A stretch of 42,398 bases of DNA from Eubacteriales bacterium (GTDB lineage: Bacteria > Bacillota > Clostridia > Lachnospirales > Lachnospiraceae). The notes beneath the pieces are model-generated. The model was given only the letters and a program-made list of their open reading frames with translations, had not been told where the DNA came from and did not search any database. The position numbers and the translations under genes are program-made. Positions 1 through 8,533 of the stretch are shown one piece after another (within the stretch, counting starts at the first letter, position 1; each line of letters starts with the position of its first letter). The stretch covers positions 12,909-55,306 of the forward strand of contig JAUNGV010000013.1 of the NCBI GenBank assembly GCA_030524225.1. The letters run 5' to 3'.

Positions 1-50
1 GCGCGGGCTGGGGTGGTGGGGGGGGGGGGGCGGCGCCCCCCCCCGCCGCC
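1..50. other. Low-complexity G/C run at window edge
   Basis: The first 50 bases are almost only G, then C: a run of eleven G around position 20, then a run of nine C after 35, ending in GCCGCC. The two halves are nearly complementary. In the reading frame of the following glycosyltransferase the run would give Gly then Pro/Ala, with no stop. A contig-end sequencing or assembly artefact is more likely than real coding sequence, so the true N-terminus of the first gene is not recoverable here. Confidence 0.6.
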
Positions 51-1193
51 GTATTCGGACTGGAAAAAGGACAGACGCATTCTCCCGTGATCAGCGTGTT
101 GGTGCCGGTCTGCGATCCGGACGGCCGCTTCTTCCGGGAGCTGATTGAATCAGTTCTCGCACAGACGTACGGAAACTGGGAACTGATTCTGGCGGATGCG
201 GGGATGACGCAGGAGGCGAAGGAGATCGCCCTTTCCTACAGTGATCCCCGGATCCGCTATCACCGTCTTGAAAAGAACGGAGGCATTTCAGAGAACACAA
301 ATGCGGCGGCCGCCTTTGCCCAGGGGGATTACGTCGCGTTTCTCGATCACGACGATCTGCTGACGCCCGACGCTCTCTTTGAGGCCGCGGGAGAAATCGT
401 CCGCACGGGAGCGGAGATTCTCTATACGGACGAGGATAAGTGCGACGCGTCCGGTGCCCGTTTCTTTGAGCCGAACCGGAAACCGGATTTTAATCTGGAT
501 TATTTTCAGGCCAACAACTATATCTGTCATTTCCTGCTGATGAAACGGGAGCTCTTTCTGGCGCTTGGTCTGCGCAGTGCTTACGACGGCGCGCAGGACT
601 ACGATCTGATGCTGCGCGCACCCAAATCGGAAATCGCGCATATCGGCAGGGTGCTCTATCACTGGCGGACCCACAGCCGCTCCACCGCCGGAAATCCGGG
701 GAGTAAAGATTACGCCTATGAGGCGGGGAAAGCGGCGCTGGAGGATCATTTCAGGGAGTGCCGCATTCAGGCGCAGGTGACGCATTCGCGCCACAGAGGA
801 TTCTATGACGTGACGTATCTGCCGGATATTTTTACGGCGAGAAAAGACGTCGGCGTGCTGGGCGGCAAACTGATCAACGGCAGGCGCAGAATTGTCGGCG
901 GTCTCTACGACGAGGAGGGAAACGCCCTTTTTCTGGGAATGCACGAGCAGGAGAGCGGACCGATGCACCGGGCTGATACGATGCAGGACGCAGCGGCGGT
1001 GGACGTGCGCTGCATGCAGATCCGTCCGGAACTGTACAGTCTCTATGAGAGTGTGTTTGGCGTCTCCTATGACACGCATGTCATGCAGAGCGGCGCGGGA
1101 TTAAAAGAGCTGTCGGTGATCTTCTGCCGGTCAGCGCGCTCGCTGGGCTACCGCGTGGTATGGGATCCCAGGATAGTGCGGATGATCCGATAA
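51..1193 (+). CDS. Family 2 glycosyltransferase, 5' end not resolved
   Basis: GT-A fold glycosyltransferase that would add a sugar to a lipid-linked surface polysaccharide in the cytoplasm. A GTG lies at 87, but the frame stays open upstream to the window edge, reading VFGLEKGQTHSP before ISVLVPV, so the gene probably starts earlier. Visible motifs are the nucleotide-binding strand ISVLVPV, the metal-binding LDHDD (about residues 86-90 from the GTG), YTDEDK, and QDYDLMLR plus LYHWRTH, typical of the first domain of large two-domain GT2 proteins. After YDVTYLPD the sequence jumps to DVGVLGGKL and later GYRVVWDPR, which resemble only the distal half of a second GT2 domain. The second domain therefore seems to lack its nucleotide-binding half. 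The polysaccharide role is inferred from the neighbours; acceptor and donor are unknown. Confidence 0.8.
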   Translation, partial: VFGLEKGQTHSPVISVLVPVCDPDGRFFRELIESVLAQTYGNWELILADAGMTQEAKEIALSYSDPRIRYHRLEKNGGISENTNAAAAFAQGDYVAFLDHDDLLTPDALFEAAGEIVRTGAEILYTDEDKCDASGARFFEPNRKPDFNLDYFQANNYICHFLLMKRELFLALGLRSAYDGAQDYDLMLRAPKSEIAHIGRVLYHWRTHSRSTAGNPGSKDYAYEAGKAALEDHFRECRIQAQVTHSRHRGFYDVTYLPDIFTARKDVGVLGGKLINGRRRIVGGLYDEEGNALFLGMHEQESGPMHRADTMQDAAAVDVRCMQIRPELYSLYESVFGVSYDTHVMQSGAGLKELSVIFCRSARSLGYRVVWDPRIVRMIR

Positions 1194-1328
1194 TAATCGG
1201 CCGGCGGGAAAAGCAATGCGTTCGAAGCGGCGCGACCGGTTCGATGGCGGCAGCACAGAAACCGACTGCGCGGCTTTGGGGTTACGGCGCTGCAGCCTGA
1301 CTGCGGCGGGGATTGGATGGGAGTAGCT

Positions 1329-2447
1329 ATGGAGCAGGAGAGAAACGCGTCGTCCGCGGGGATCGACAGAACGGATCTGATCACGGTGGTGATTCCGAAT
1401 TACAACGGCATGGAGTACATAGGAGCTTGCCTTGATTCCGTGCTGGCAGGGACGTATCTGCCGCGGATTATTGTGGTGGACAACGCGTCCTCGGACGGCA
1501 GCTTTGAACTGGTGCGGGACCGGTATCCCCAGGTGACGCTCCTGCGTCTTCGCGCCAATACGGGATTCTGTCACGCGGTGAACAGCGGGCTGCATATCAC
1601 GAAGACGCGGTACGTGATGCTGCTGAACAACGATACCAGAGTCGATCCCGGCTGCGTGCAGGCGCTGTATGAGACGATTGTGCAGCGCGGCAGGACGTTC
1701 AGCGTCGGGGCGAAGATGCTCTCGATGCGGGATCCGGAGGTGATCGACGACGCGGGAGATCTCTACTGCGCTCTCGGCTGGGCGTTCGCCCGTGGCAAGG
1801 CAAAAAGCAGGGATCTTTACGGGAAGAGGGAGACGGTGTTCTCCGCCTGCGCCGGAGCCGCCATGTACCGCCGGGAGGTGTTCGAGGAGATCGGCTATTT
1901 CGACGAGAGGCATTTCTGCTATCTCGAGGATGTGGACATCGGGTGGCGGGCGATGGCCTGCGGCTACCGCAATCTCTATGAACCGGCCGCCATCGTCTAT
2001 CACGCGGGGAGCGCTTCCAGCGGCGCGGTGCACAATCCGTTCAAGGAGGAGATGACGGCGGGCAACAATGCCTATCTCCTGTACAAAAACATGCCCTCAT
2101 TCCAGTATGCCTTAAACCGGCCGCTGACAGCGCTGGGCGTCCGGATCAAGCGGGCGTATTTTACGAAAAAGGGGCTCGGCGAGGCCTATGAGAAGGGAAT
2201 CGCCCGGGGCGCGCTCCTGATTGCCCGCGCGCAGGCGGCGCAGGAGGAGAGAGCGGCGGGACGTCTGCCCGCCCGGGGGACGATCTGGGAAGAGGCGGGC
2301 GTTGGAGCCGACAGGGAGCGGCCCGCGATTCACCCGCTTTATCTGGGCGGAAAGGTTCCGTTTTCCCTGCTGCGCATCCCCTTTTACTGTAAAATTCAGT
2401 GGGCGCTGTGGGTCAACTGCATCAGAAGAGCGGCGGACGCGAAATGA
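1329..2447 (+). CDS. Family 2 glycosyltransferase, rhamnosyltransferase-like
   Basis: Inverting GT2 enzyme resembling WbbL/RfbF-type rhamnosyltransferases, which add a deoxyhexose from dTDP-sugar to a polyprenyl-linked acceptor at the inner membrane face. The N-terminal nucleotide-binding strand TVVIPNYNG is followed by VDNASSDGS, NTGFCHAVN and the NNDTRV segment that replaces the usual DXD. The acceptor-side signature FDERHFCYLEDVDIGWR follows at about residue 200. Length is near 372 residues, slightly long for the family, with a C-terminal extension rich in Ala, Arg and Gly. The ATG at 1329 is preferred over one at 1317 because GGGAG at 1319-1323 lies 5 bases before it. A 135-base gap separates it from the preceding glycosyltransferase. 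Rhamnose specificity is family inference only. Confidence 0.85.
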   Translation: MEQERNASSAGIDRTDLITVVIPNYNGMEYIGACLDSVLAGTYLPRIIVVDNASSDGSFELVRDRYPQVTLLRLRANTGFCHAVNSGLHITKTRYVMLLNNDTRVDPGCVQALYETIVQRGRTFSVGAKMLSMRDPEVIDDAGDLYCALGWAFARGKAKSRDLYGKRETVFSACAGAAMYRREVFEEIGYFDERHFCYLEDVDIGWRAMACGYRNLYEPAAIVYHAGSASSGAVHNPFKEEMTAGNNAYLLYKNMPSFQYALNRPLTALGVRIKRAYFTKKGLGEAYEKGIARGALLIARAQAAQEERAAGRLPARGTIWEEAGVGADRERPAIHPLYLGGKVPFSLLRIPFYCKIQWALWVNCIRRAADAK

Positions 2448-2507
2448 GCGGATGTTTTTAGATGGCGGCGCCGGACGGCAGGCGCAGAATAGTATTGGAA
2501 GAGCGGT

Positions 2508-3917
2508 ATGATTAAGGACAACCAGACGTATTTTAACAGGCTGCACGTCGTCCTCGACGGCGTGGTGGTGATACTGAGCTACCTGTTATCGTGGTATATC
2601 AAGTTTATGACGGCGTTCGCGAGCACAACGCCCGGGGTGACGGCCTATTCAGCCCGGACGTATTTTAGTATGCTCTATTTTATCGTGCCGCTCTATCTGA
2701 TTCTGTACTCCATGGACAGCCTGTATAATTCCAAGCGCTCCAAACAGATCCGGAATGAGATTTTCGAGATTGTCCGATCGAATACGATCGGGATTGTGGT
2801 GCTGATGGTGGTGTTCTTCGTGATGAATATGCCTGATTTCTCCCGGTCGTTCATTGCGATTTTTTACGGACTCAACATTGTTCTGACGACGCTGTACCGG
2901 TACTGGATCCGCAAAGCGCTCTACTATTTCAGGCGCAAGGGCAATAATTTAAAGCATGTGCTGCTGATCGGTTATTCGCGGGCGGCGGAGGCGTACATCG
3001 ACAGGATTCTCTCCAACGGGCAGTGGGGGTACGTGGTGCACGGGATTCTCGACGACCATGTGCCGAGGGGAACGGTGTACCGCGGCATCAAAGTGCTCGG
3101 CATGATCGATAACCTGACGTATATCCTGCCGGAGAACAAGCTGGATGAGATTGCGATCACGCTGTCGCTGAACGATTACGACGATCTGGAGAAAATCGTG
3201 GATATGTGTGAGAAATCAGGCGTCCACACGAAATTTATTCCGGATTACAGCTCGCTCTTTCCGAGCAATCCCTACACGGAGGATGTGCTGGGCCTTCCGG
3301 TCATCAACATCCGCTATGTGCCGCTGACCAATACGATCAACGCCATGATGAAGCGTATGGTGGATATTTTCGGCGCTGTGGTGGCTATTGTGCTGTTCTC
3401 TCCGTTTATGATCCTCGCCGCAGTCGGGACGAAGTGCACGAGCCCGGGACCGGTGATCTACAAGCAGACGAGAATCGGCCTGCACAGCAAGCCCTTTACG
3501 ATGTACAAATTCCGCACGATGACGGTGCAGACGGCGGCGGAGGAGGCCAAGGGATGGACGAAGAAGGGCGATGCGCGGGTGACGAAGTTCGGAAGCTTTC
3601 TGCGGCGCACGAGCATTGACGAGATGCCGCAGTTCTTCAACGTGCTGATGGGCAAGATGAGCCTCGTGGGGCCCAGACCGGAGCGGCCCCAGTTCGTCGA
3701 GAAATTCAAGGAAGAGATTCCTCGTTACATGGTCAAGCATCAGGTGCGTCCCGGCATCACGGGGTGGGCGCAGATCAACGGCTACCGCGGAGACACCTCT
3801 ATCCGCAAGCGGATCCAGTATGATCTGTACTATATTGAGAACTGGAGTCTGGGCTTTGATTTTAAGATACTGTTTCTGACGATCTTCAAAGGCTTTATTA
3901 ATAAGAACGCGTATTGA
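2508..3917 (+). CDS. Undecaprenyl-phosphate sugar-1-phosphate transferase (WcaJ/CpsE type)
   Basis: Polyisoprenyl-phosphate hexose-1-phosphate transferase that starts surface polysaccharide synthesis by moving a sugar-1-phosphate from a nucleotide sugar to undecaprenyl phosphate. The N-terminal third holds about four hydrophobic segments. A Rossmann-like middle domain (VLLIGYSRAAEAYIDRIL) follows, then a further membrane segment (DIFGAVVAIVLFSPF, near residue 290). The C-terminal bacterial sugar transferase domain carries YKFRTM, DEMPQFFNVL, MSLVGPRPERP and VRPGITGWAQINGYRGDT. Length 469 residues is normal for the class. GGAAGAG precedes the ATG at a good distance. The transferred sugar cannot be read from sequence. 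It is placed with two GT2 genes upstream and the LCP gene downstream, as expected in a capsule or wall-polysaccharide locus. Confidence 0.92.
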   Translation: MIKDNQTYFNRLHVVLDGVVVILSYLLSWYIKFMTAFASTTPGVTAYSARTYFSMLYFIVPLYLILYSMDSLYNSKRSKQIRNEIFEIVRSNTIGIVVLMVVFFVMNMPDFSRSFIAIFYGLNIVLTTLYRYWIRKALYYFRRKGNNLKHVLLIGYSRAAEAYIDRILSNGQWGYVVHGILDDHVPRGTVYRGIKVLGMIDNLTYILPENKLDEIAITLSLNDYDDLEKIVDMCEKSGVHTKFIPDYSSLFPSNPYTEDVLGLPVINIRYVPLTNTINAMMKRMVDIFGAVVAIVLFSPFMILAAVGTKCTSPGPVIYKQTRIGLHSKPFTMYKFRTMTVQTAAEEAKGWTKKGDARVTKFGSFLRRTSIDEMPQFFNVLMGKMSLVGPRPERPQFVEKFKEEIPRYMVKHQVRPGITGWAQINGYRGDTSIRKRIQYDLYYIENWSLGFDFKILFLTIFKGFINKNAY

Positions 3918-4169
3918 TCGGGAGGGCGTGCAATTTAAGGATTTTGCACTTGTTTAAATCACTGTTTTGTGAGAGAATATCACTTGTTGTTTCCGGTGCG
4001 GGCAGAAGCAGAGCGGCGCGCCGGCGAGAGTGAAGAGAGAATCAGGAATAGGAATAGAGATACGTGCGCTGGCGCAGAGCTGCCGTATGCGGGAAGCGAA
4101 TCATTGTTTTGAAAAACCGCAGAGGCGGCCTTTTGCACGTAAGGCGGACGCGCGAATATGGAGGTAGGC

Positions 4170-5588
4170 ATGGCAAGAGATCACCGTTACGATCGCGACC
4201 AGTATGAGGAGTATGACGATTACGACACTTACGAGGAGCGCGAGCGGCAGAGACGCGCGGCAGTCGCAGGCGGCGGACGTTACGAGGAATACGCAGAGCC
4301 TTATGAGGACGACGACCGGTACGAGGACGGCGGCTATGAGGGAGACGGCTACGAAGAGGATCTCTACGAAGACGACCGGTATGACGACGGTTACGATGAC
4401 GGCTATGACGATGAGTACGGCGCGGGCTATGACGATGATTTTGCGCGGGAGAAGAGAAGCGGCCGCAGAGACCGCGCATCGGACAGACGCAGAAAAGAGA
4501 GCCGGGGCGGGAGAGCTGCGGAGAAGGCGGCTAAGAAAAAGAAGCGTATCGCACTGATTGTGGTGGAAGTGATCGTGCTGATTCTGGTGCTGATCGCCCT
4601 GTATGTGTCGGGGGTCTTTACAAAGATCGGAGGCACAACCGGCGGGCGGGCGGATATCCCGACTGAGAAGATCGAGGCGAGTATCAGCGACGAGGTCAAG
4701 GAGAATACCGAGACCGGTACGATGAAGGGCTACAGAAATATCGCCCTGTTCGGCGTGGACTCCACATCGGGAGCGCTGACCGGCAACACCCGGTCCGACA
4801 CGATCATGATCGCGTCGATCAATGAGGATACCGGAGAGATCCGTCTGGTTTCCGTCTACCGTGACACCTACCTGAATCTGGGCAACGATTCCTATAATAA
4901 ATGCAACGCGGCCTATGCAAAGGGCGGCCCCGAGCAGGCGATCATGATGCTGAACCAGAATCTGGATATGAACATTACGGACTTCGTGACGGTGGGCTTC
5001 GGCGGTCTGGCCAAGACGATCGACGCGCTGGGCGGCATCGACATCGATGTGGACGAGGCGGAAATGCCGCACCTGAACAGCTACCAGCTGACGATGTCCG
5101 AGGAGCTGGGGATGACGTATCAGGAGATCACGACGACGGGACTGCAGCATCTGAACGGACTGCAGGCAGTGGCGTACTGCCGGATCCGCTATACGGCAGG
5201 CGACGACTTCAAACGGGCGGAGCGCCAGAGAGAAGTCCTGATGGCGACAATGGAAAAGGCAAAGCAGGCGAGCGTTTCCGATCTGACGACGATTGCCAAC
5301 GATGTGTTCGGAGAGATCTATACTTCCTTTGATCTGACGGATATTGTGGAACTGTTGGGCAATATCACAAATTATGAAATCGTGGAACAGGATGGTTTCC
5401 CGCAGTCGGATATGAGAACGACCGGCAATATGGGACAGGCGATCGGCAGCATCGTGGCACCGAGAGATCTGGCCTCCAACGTGGTCTGGCTCCATCAGTT
5501 CCTGTTCGACGACAGCGAGTATCAGGTTTCTGACGAAGTGCAGAGCTACAGTGACAGGATTGCCAGCGACACTTCGGTTCTGAATTAG
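4170..5588 (+). CDS. LytR-CpsA-Psr (LCP) family protein with Tyr/Asp-rich cytoplasmic tail
   Basis: LCP proteins transfer polyprenyl-linked glycopolymers onto peptidoglycan at the outer membrane face. The start at 4170 is chosen because GGAGG at 4160-4164 lies 5 bases before it; the ATG at 4158 overlaps that site. Roughly the first 90 residues are an acidic, probably disordered region with 17 tyrosines in D/E/G contexts. A basic stretch (RRDRASDRRRKES, then KKKKR) leads into one membrane segment (IALIVVEVIVLILVLIALYV, about residues 126-145). The LCP domain follows, with NIALFGVD, NTRSDTIMIASIN, SVYRDTYL, KCNAAYAKGG and LGGIDIDVDEAEM, including the conserved Arg and Asp positions that bind the polyprenyl pyrophosphate. 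It follows the priming transferase by about 250 bases and probably acts on the polymer made by this locus. The long tyrosine-rich tail is unusual. Confidence 0.92.
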   Translation: MARDHRYDRDQYEEYDDYDTYEERERQRRAAVAGGGRYEEYAEPYEDDDRYEDGGYEGDGYEEDLYEDDRYDDGYDDGYDDEYGAGYDDDFAREKRSGRRDRASDRRRKESRGGRAAEKAAKKKKRIALIVVEVIVLILVLIALYVSGVFTKIGGTTGGRADIPTEKIEASISDEVKENTETGTMKGYRNIALFGVDSTSGALTGNTRSDTIMIASINEDTGEIRLVSVYRDTYLNLGNDSYNKCNAAYAKGGPEQAIMMLNQNLDMNITDFVTVGFGGLAKTIDALGGIDIDVDEAEMPHLNSYQLTMSEELGMTYQEITTTGLQHLNGLQAVAYCRIRYTAGDDFKRAERQREVLMATMEKAKQASVSDLTTIANDVFGEIYTSFDLTDIVELLGNITNYEIVEQDGFPQSDMRTTGNMGQAIGSIVAPRDLASNVVWLHQFLFDDSEYQVSDEVQSYSDRIASDTSVLN

Positions 5589-5701
5589 GAAATCCGGGGC
5601 AGAAAGAAACCCGCCGGACCGCAGCGAACGCGGGCTGTACCGGCGGCACAGAGAGCGGCAAAGTGACAACGAGGGCGCGGGATACCGCGCGGCAGCGCAG
5701 G

Positions 5702-5723
5702 GAGAGCCGATGAGGCTCTCTTT
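5702..5723 (+). terminator. Hairpin terminator candidate after LCP gene
   Basis: Perfect 7-bp stem GAGAGCC / GGCTCTC with loop GATGA, followed by only three T. It lies about 115 bases after the LCP stop and 135 before the next glycosyltransferase. The short T tract makes termination partial at best. Confidence 0.45.
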
Positions 5724-5857
5724 GCATATCGGCAGAACAGAGGGGAAATAAAACGGAGTTCTGACGGCAGGCCGCTGGAGAGCCGCGGCCCGGCCGACGG
5801 GAATGAAACAGGAATGGACAGAAATGGAAAAGAGACAGCAGGGAAAGGGAGGGGGAG

Positions 5858-6862
5858 ATGACGACGCAGACAAAAGAGGCGGTGGATCCGATTGTGGATG
5901 TGATAATTCCCACCTGTTACCCGGACCGGCGTTTTCTGGAGACGCTGGCACGGCTGCACCGTCAGAGTGTGAGGCCCCGACGGATTCGCGTAATCAATAC
6001 GGAGAGAGAAGGATTTGAGAGTCTGCTGAGAGAGGCGGGATTGTCCGGGGAGGCCTTCGAGTCAAACTATCCGCTTGCGGAGATTCATCATATCAGGCGG
6101 GAGGAATTCGATCACGGAGCGACGAGGAACGCAGGGGCACTGCGGTGCGCCGGTGCGGATTTCCTGCTGTTTATGACGCAGGATGCGCTGCCGGAAGACC
6201 GGGAGCTCGTGCGAAATCTCCTGAAACCGATGGAGCGTGATCCGGCGGGAGCTGTTTCCTATGCGAGACAGCTGCCAAGAGAGGGAGCTTCGGCGGCGGA
6301 GCGGTTTACGAGACTCTATAATTATCCGAAACAGTCGTCGGTTAAATCCCAGGCGGATTATGACAGACTCGGAATCAAGACCTATTTCTGTTCGAACGTC
6401 TGCGCGCTGTACCGGAAGCGGACGTTTGACGAGCTGGGCGGTTTTATCCGGCGGACCATTTTTAACGAAGATATGATTTACGCCGGCAGGGCACTGCAGG
6501 ATGGGTGGCGGATCTACTACGAGGCAGAAGCGAGAGTCGTACACTCGCACCACTATTCGGCAAGGCAGCAGTTTCACCGGAATTTTGATCTGGGAGTTTC
6601 CCAGGCGGATCATCCGGAGATTTTTGCGGCGTCGTCCTCCGAGAGCGAGGGGATGAAGTATGTCAGAACCGTAATCCGCTATCTGCGGGATCAGAAGGCC
6701 GGGAGGGAGATTCCCGGTTTCGTGGCCGGATGCGCGGCAAGGCTCCTCGGATACCGGCTGGGAAAGAGGTATCGGACGCTGCCGAGAGCATGGGTGCTTC
6801 GCTTTACGATGAACCGGAATTACTGGAATGGAATCGGAGAAGGTACGGAACAGAGCAAATAA
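5858..6862 (+). CDS. Family 2 glycosyltransferase, rhamnosyltransferase-like
   Basis: GT2 enzyme, 334 residues, close in motif pattern to rhamnosyltransferases of O-antigen and wall polysaccharide loci. Visible are DVIIPTCYPD at the nucleotide-binding strand, the segment EEFDHGATRNAGA, and FLLFMTQDALPED, where QDA stands at the DXD position. NEDMIYAGRALQDGWRIYYEAEARVVHSHHYS follows, the acceptor-site and catalytic-base region. GGGAGGGGGAG directly precedes the ATG. It stands about 270 bases after the LCP gene and may be a separate transcription unit, because a hairpin lies in the gap. Donor and acceptor are not readable; a role in the same surface polymer is inferred from location. Confidence 0.85.
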   Translation: MTTQTKEAVDPIVDVIIPTCYPDRRFLETLARLHRQSVRPRRIRVINTEREGFESLLREAGLSGEAFESNYPLAEIHHIRREEFDHGATRNAGALRCAGADFLLFMTQDALPEDRELVRNLLKPMERDPAGAVSYARQLPREGASAAERFTRLYNYPKQSSVKSQADYDRLGIKTYFCSNVCALYRKRTFDELGGFIRRTIFNEDMIYAGRALQDGWRIYYEAEARVVHSHHYSARQQFHRNFDLGVSQADHPEIFAASSSESEGMKYVRTVIRYLRDQKAGREIPGFVAGCAARLLGYRLGKRYRTLPRAWVLRFTMNRNYWNGIGEGTEQSK

Positions 6863-6925
6863 CAAGAATAATCGGGGAGGGAAGCGGCGTGTGATCGGGG
6901 AACCGCTTCCGTATGGGGAAACGAA

Positions 6926-7549
6926 ATGGAACTGAAAGTGACAGACGACGGCGCTGACAGCTATGAGGAGGTCATGCTGATCTATAACGCCGCATTAAAA
7001 CAGATAGCAACCAAGCTGGAAATCCTGAACGAGGAGTTTCAGCATGTGCACAATTACAATCCGATTGAGCATATCAAAGCGCGGATCAAGACGTCGGAGA
7101 GCATCGTCAAAAAGCTGAAAAAGCAGGGCTATGAAGCGACGATCGCCAACATGGTAAAGTATGTCAATGACATCGCGGGAATTCGTGTGATCTGCTCGTT
7201 TAAATCGGATATTTACCGGATTGCCGACATCATCAGCAATCAGAGCGATATTAAGATCGTGGCGATCAAAGACTATATTGCGGCTCCGAAGGAGAGCGGC
7301 TATGAGAGCTACCATATGCTCGTCCTGATTCCGGTCTACCTGTCCGACCGGATTGTGGACGCCAAGGTGGAAGTGCAGATCCGGACGATTGCGATGGATT
7401 TCTGGGCCAGTCTCGAGCACAAGATTCAGTACAAGTTTACGGGGGAAGTGCCGGAGCATATCAATACGGAACTGAGGGAGTGCTCGAAGATGATTTCAGA
7501 GCTCGACGTCAAGATGCTCTCGCTGAATAATGAAATCAGGGAACTGTAA
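6926..7549 (+). CDS. Small alarmone synthetase, RelQ/YjbM-like GTP pyrophosphokinase
   Basis: Single-domain (p)ppGpp synthetase, 207 residues, making the stringent-response alarmone from ATP and GTP/GDP in the cytosol. The RelA/SpoT synthetase domain fills the protein and no HD hydrolase, TGS or ACT domain is present. Diagnostic segments are IAGIRVICSFKSDIYRIAD, the G-loop-like APKESGYESYHML and the C-terminal VQIRTIAMDFWASLEHKIQY, matching the RelQ/YjbM branch in order and length (about 210 residues). RelQ enzymes form tetramers and are allosterically activated by pppGpp; that is family knowledge, not visible here. The gene sits between the polysaccharide genes and an unknown membrane-anchored protein, and has a weak hairpin downstream. 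Confidence 0.92.
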   Translation: MELKVTDDGADSYEEVMLIYNAALKQIATKLEILNEEFQHVHNYNPIEHIKARIKTSESIVKKLKKQGYEATIANMVKYVNDIAGIRVICSFKSDIYRIADIISNQSDIKIVAIKDYIAAPKESGYESYHMLVLIPVYLSDRIVDAKVEVQIRTIAMDFWASLEHKIQYKFTGEVPEHINTELRECSKMISELDVKMLSLNNEIREL

Positions 7550-7573
7550 AAAAGAAGCCGTAACATGAGGAGT

Positions 7574-7599
7574 GCCCGGACACCTCTCGGCGCCCGGGC
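7574..7599 (+). terminator. Weak terminator hairpin after alarmone synthetase
   Basis: GCCCGG / CCGGGC 6-bp stem with a 14-base loop, followed by TATTATG rather than a T run. It is the only candidate end for the transcript of the alarmone synthetase, so the call is tentative. Confidence 0.3.
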
Positions 7600-7703
7600 T
7601 ATTATGAAAAAATTATCTGTGCATCTGTATCTGATAAGAATAATATACTCGATAATTATGAATAAAATATGAACTCCCTGTAAAAACTTGGTTAATATAC
7701 ATA

Positions 7704-7721
7704 AAAACGATTTTTCGTTTT
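7704..7721. other. AT-rich hairpin in long intergenic region
   Basis: AAAACGA / TCGTTTT stem around a TTTT loop inside a 150-base AT-rich stretch. The gap 7550-7906 holds this hairpin, the weak terminator and the operator-promoter at 7846-7877. I see no gene in it. The hairpin could be a bidirectional terminator or a protein site; nothing decides between them. Confidence 0.3.
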
Positions 7722-7845
7722 ATAAATAAGTGTACAGAATAGACAAAAATCAAGGACACAGAGAAGGAATGGAGCCGAGCGGACGGCAGAGGGCCGGAGG
7801 TTGCTTTTGGTCTGCGGAAAGCTTTTGCGGGAAGGGAAAGTATAG

Positions 7846-7877
7846 TATAATAAGACATTGTGTTACACACAATGTCT
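7846..7877 (+). promoter_or_regulatory. -10 box plus 25-base operator-like palindrome
   Basis: A perfect TATAAT at 7846-7851 is followed at once by an inverted repeat: AGACATTGTGT (7853-7863), spacer TAC, ACACAATGTCT (7867-7877), 11 of 11 pairs. The palindrome covers the expected transcription start of the gene at 7907, the classic place for a repressor dimer. The -35 is weak (TTTTGC at 7823-7828, 17-base spacing). No regulator gene adjoins it. It could also act as a 5' mRNA hairpin. Confidence 0.6.
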
Positions 7878-7906
7878 CGAAGCGGTGAAAAAGAAAGGAA
7901 CGGAGA

Positions 7907-8518
7907 ATGATGGGGATGGGCAGTCCGGATGAGATGATCCGTGCCAACGGCGCGGCGGAAGCGGCGCAGGCGGATCGCCTGAAAGCCGAAATCGGCGCTT
8001 ACAGCAGGCAGCTGGCGGAGCTTCGCGCTCTGTATGAGAAGAATAACGCGCTGGTGGAGAAGCTGCAGGTGATGAATGCGAGCGCGGCTGACAGCGTCCG
8101 CTCTCTGGCAGAGCAGAGCGCTTCCAGACTGGAGGCGACCTCAACTGCGGTAGAGGAGCTCTCCGGGGCGGAGTTTCAGCGCAGGATCGTCGATTCGATC
8201 GGCGGCTCCCAGCAGAAAATCGCAGAACTTCTCCAGCAGTCGGATGAGTTCGCACACAAGGAAAATGTGAGGGTTTACCGAAATATTCAGGCGTCGATGA
8301 TCTCCGAACTGGAGAAGCAGACAAAGACGCTGCAGGGATCGCTGGATGATCTCGCCGCACGGCTCGCCCGTATCGAAGAGGATATGGGAGAACCGGTCAA
8401 ACCTGCCGTGACGGGGGTTCAGATCGCGATTCTGGTCTGTGCGGTGCTTGCGGCTGCGGGCGGGATCCTGCAGTTCGCCGGTGTGGATCTCGCGTTTCTG
8501 TTTACGCTGTTTGGATGA
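7907..8518 (+). CDS. Unknown coiled-coil protein with C-terminal membrane anchor
   Basis: I do not recognise a family. The 203 residues are mostly helical and charged, with heptad-like stretches (ADRLKAEIGAYSRQLAEL, NNALVEKLQVM, ISELEKQTKTLQGSL, DLAARLARIEED). They end in a hydrophobic C-terminus (VQIAILVCAVLAAAGGILQ, then FLFTLFG), suggesting a tail-anchored membrane protein whose bulk is cytoplasmic. There is no signal peptide. AGGAA at 7896-7900 supports the ATG at 7907; a second ATG follows at 7910. Its promoter overlaps a strong palindrome, so it is probably regulated by a dimeric repressor. The stop is followed 16 bases later by structured repeat element 1. Confidence 0.7.
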   Translation: MMGMGSPDEMIRANGAAEAAQADRLKAEIGAYSRQLAELRALYEKNNALVEKLQVMNASAADSVRSLAEQSASRLEATSTAVEELSGAEFQRRIVDSIGGSQQKIAELLQQSDEFAHKENVRVYRNIQASMISELEKQTKTLQGSLDDLAARLARIEEDMGEPVKPAVTGVQIAILVCAVLAAAGGILQFAGVDLAFLFTLFG

Positions 8519-8533
8519 CGGGGACGCTCTGGA

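Noticed and set aside
3944..3978. Promoter for the LCP gene (TTGTTT, 17 bases, GAGAAT)
   Set aside because: Both boxes match consensus too poorly to call.
4101..5951. Minus-strand open frame of 616 residues opposite the LCP gene
   Set aside because: It arises from the repetitive Asp/Tyr codons of the LCP tail read backwards; no family similarity.
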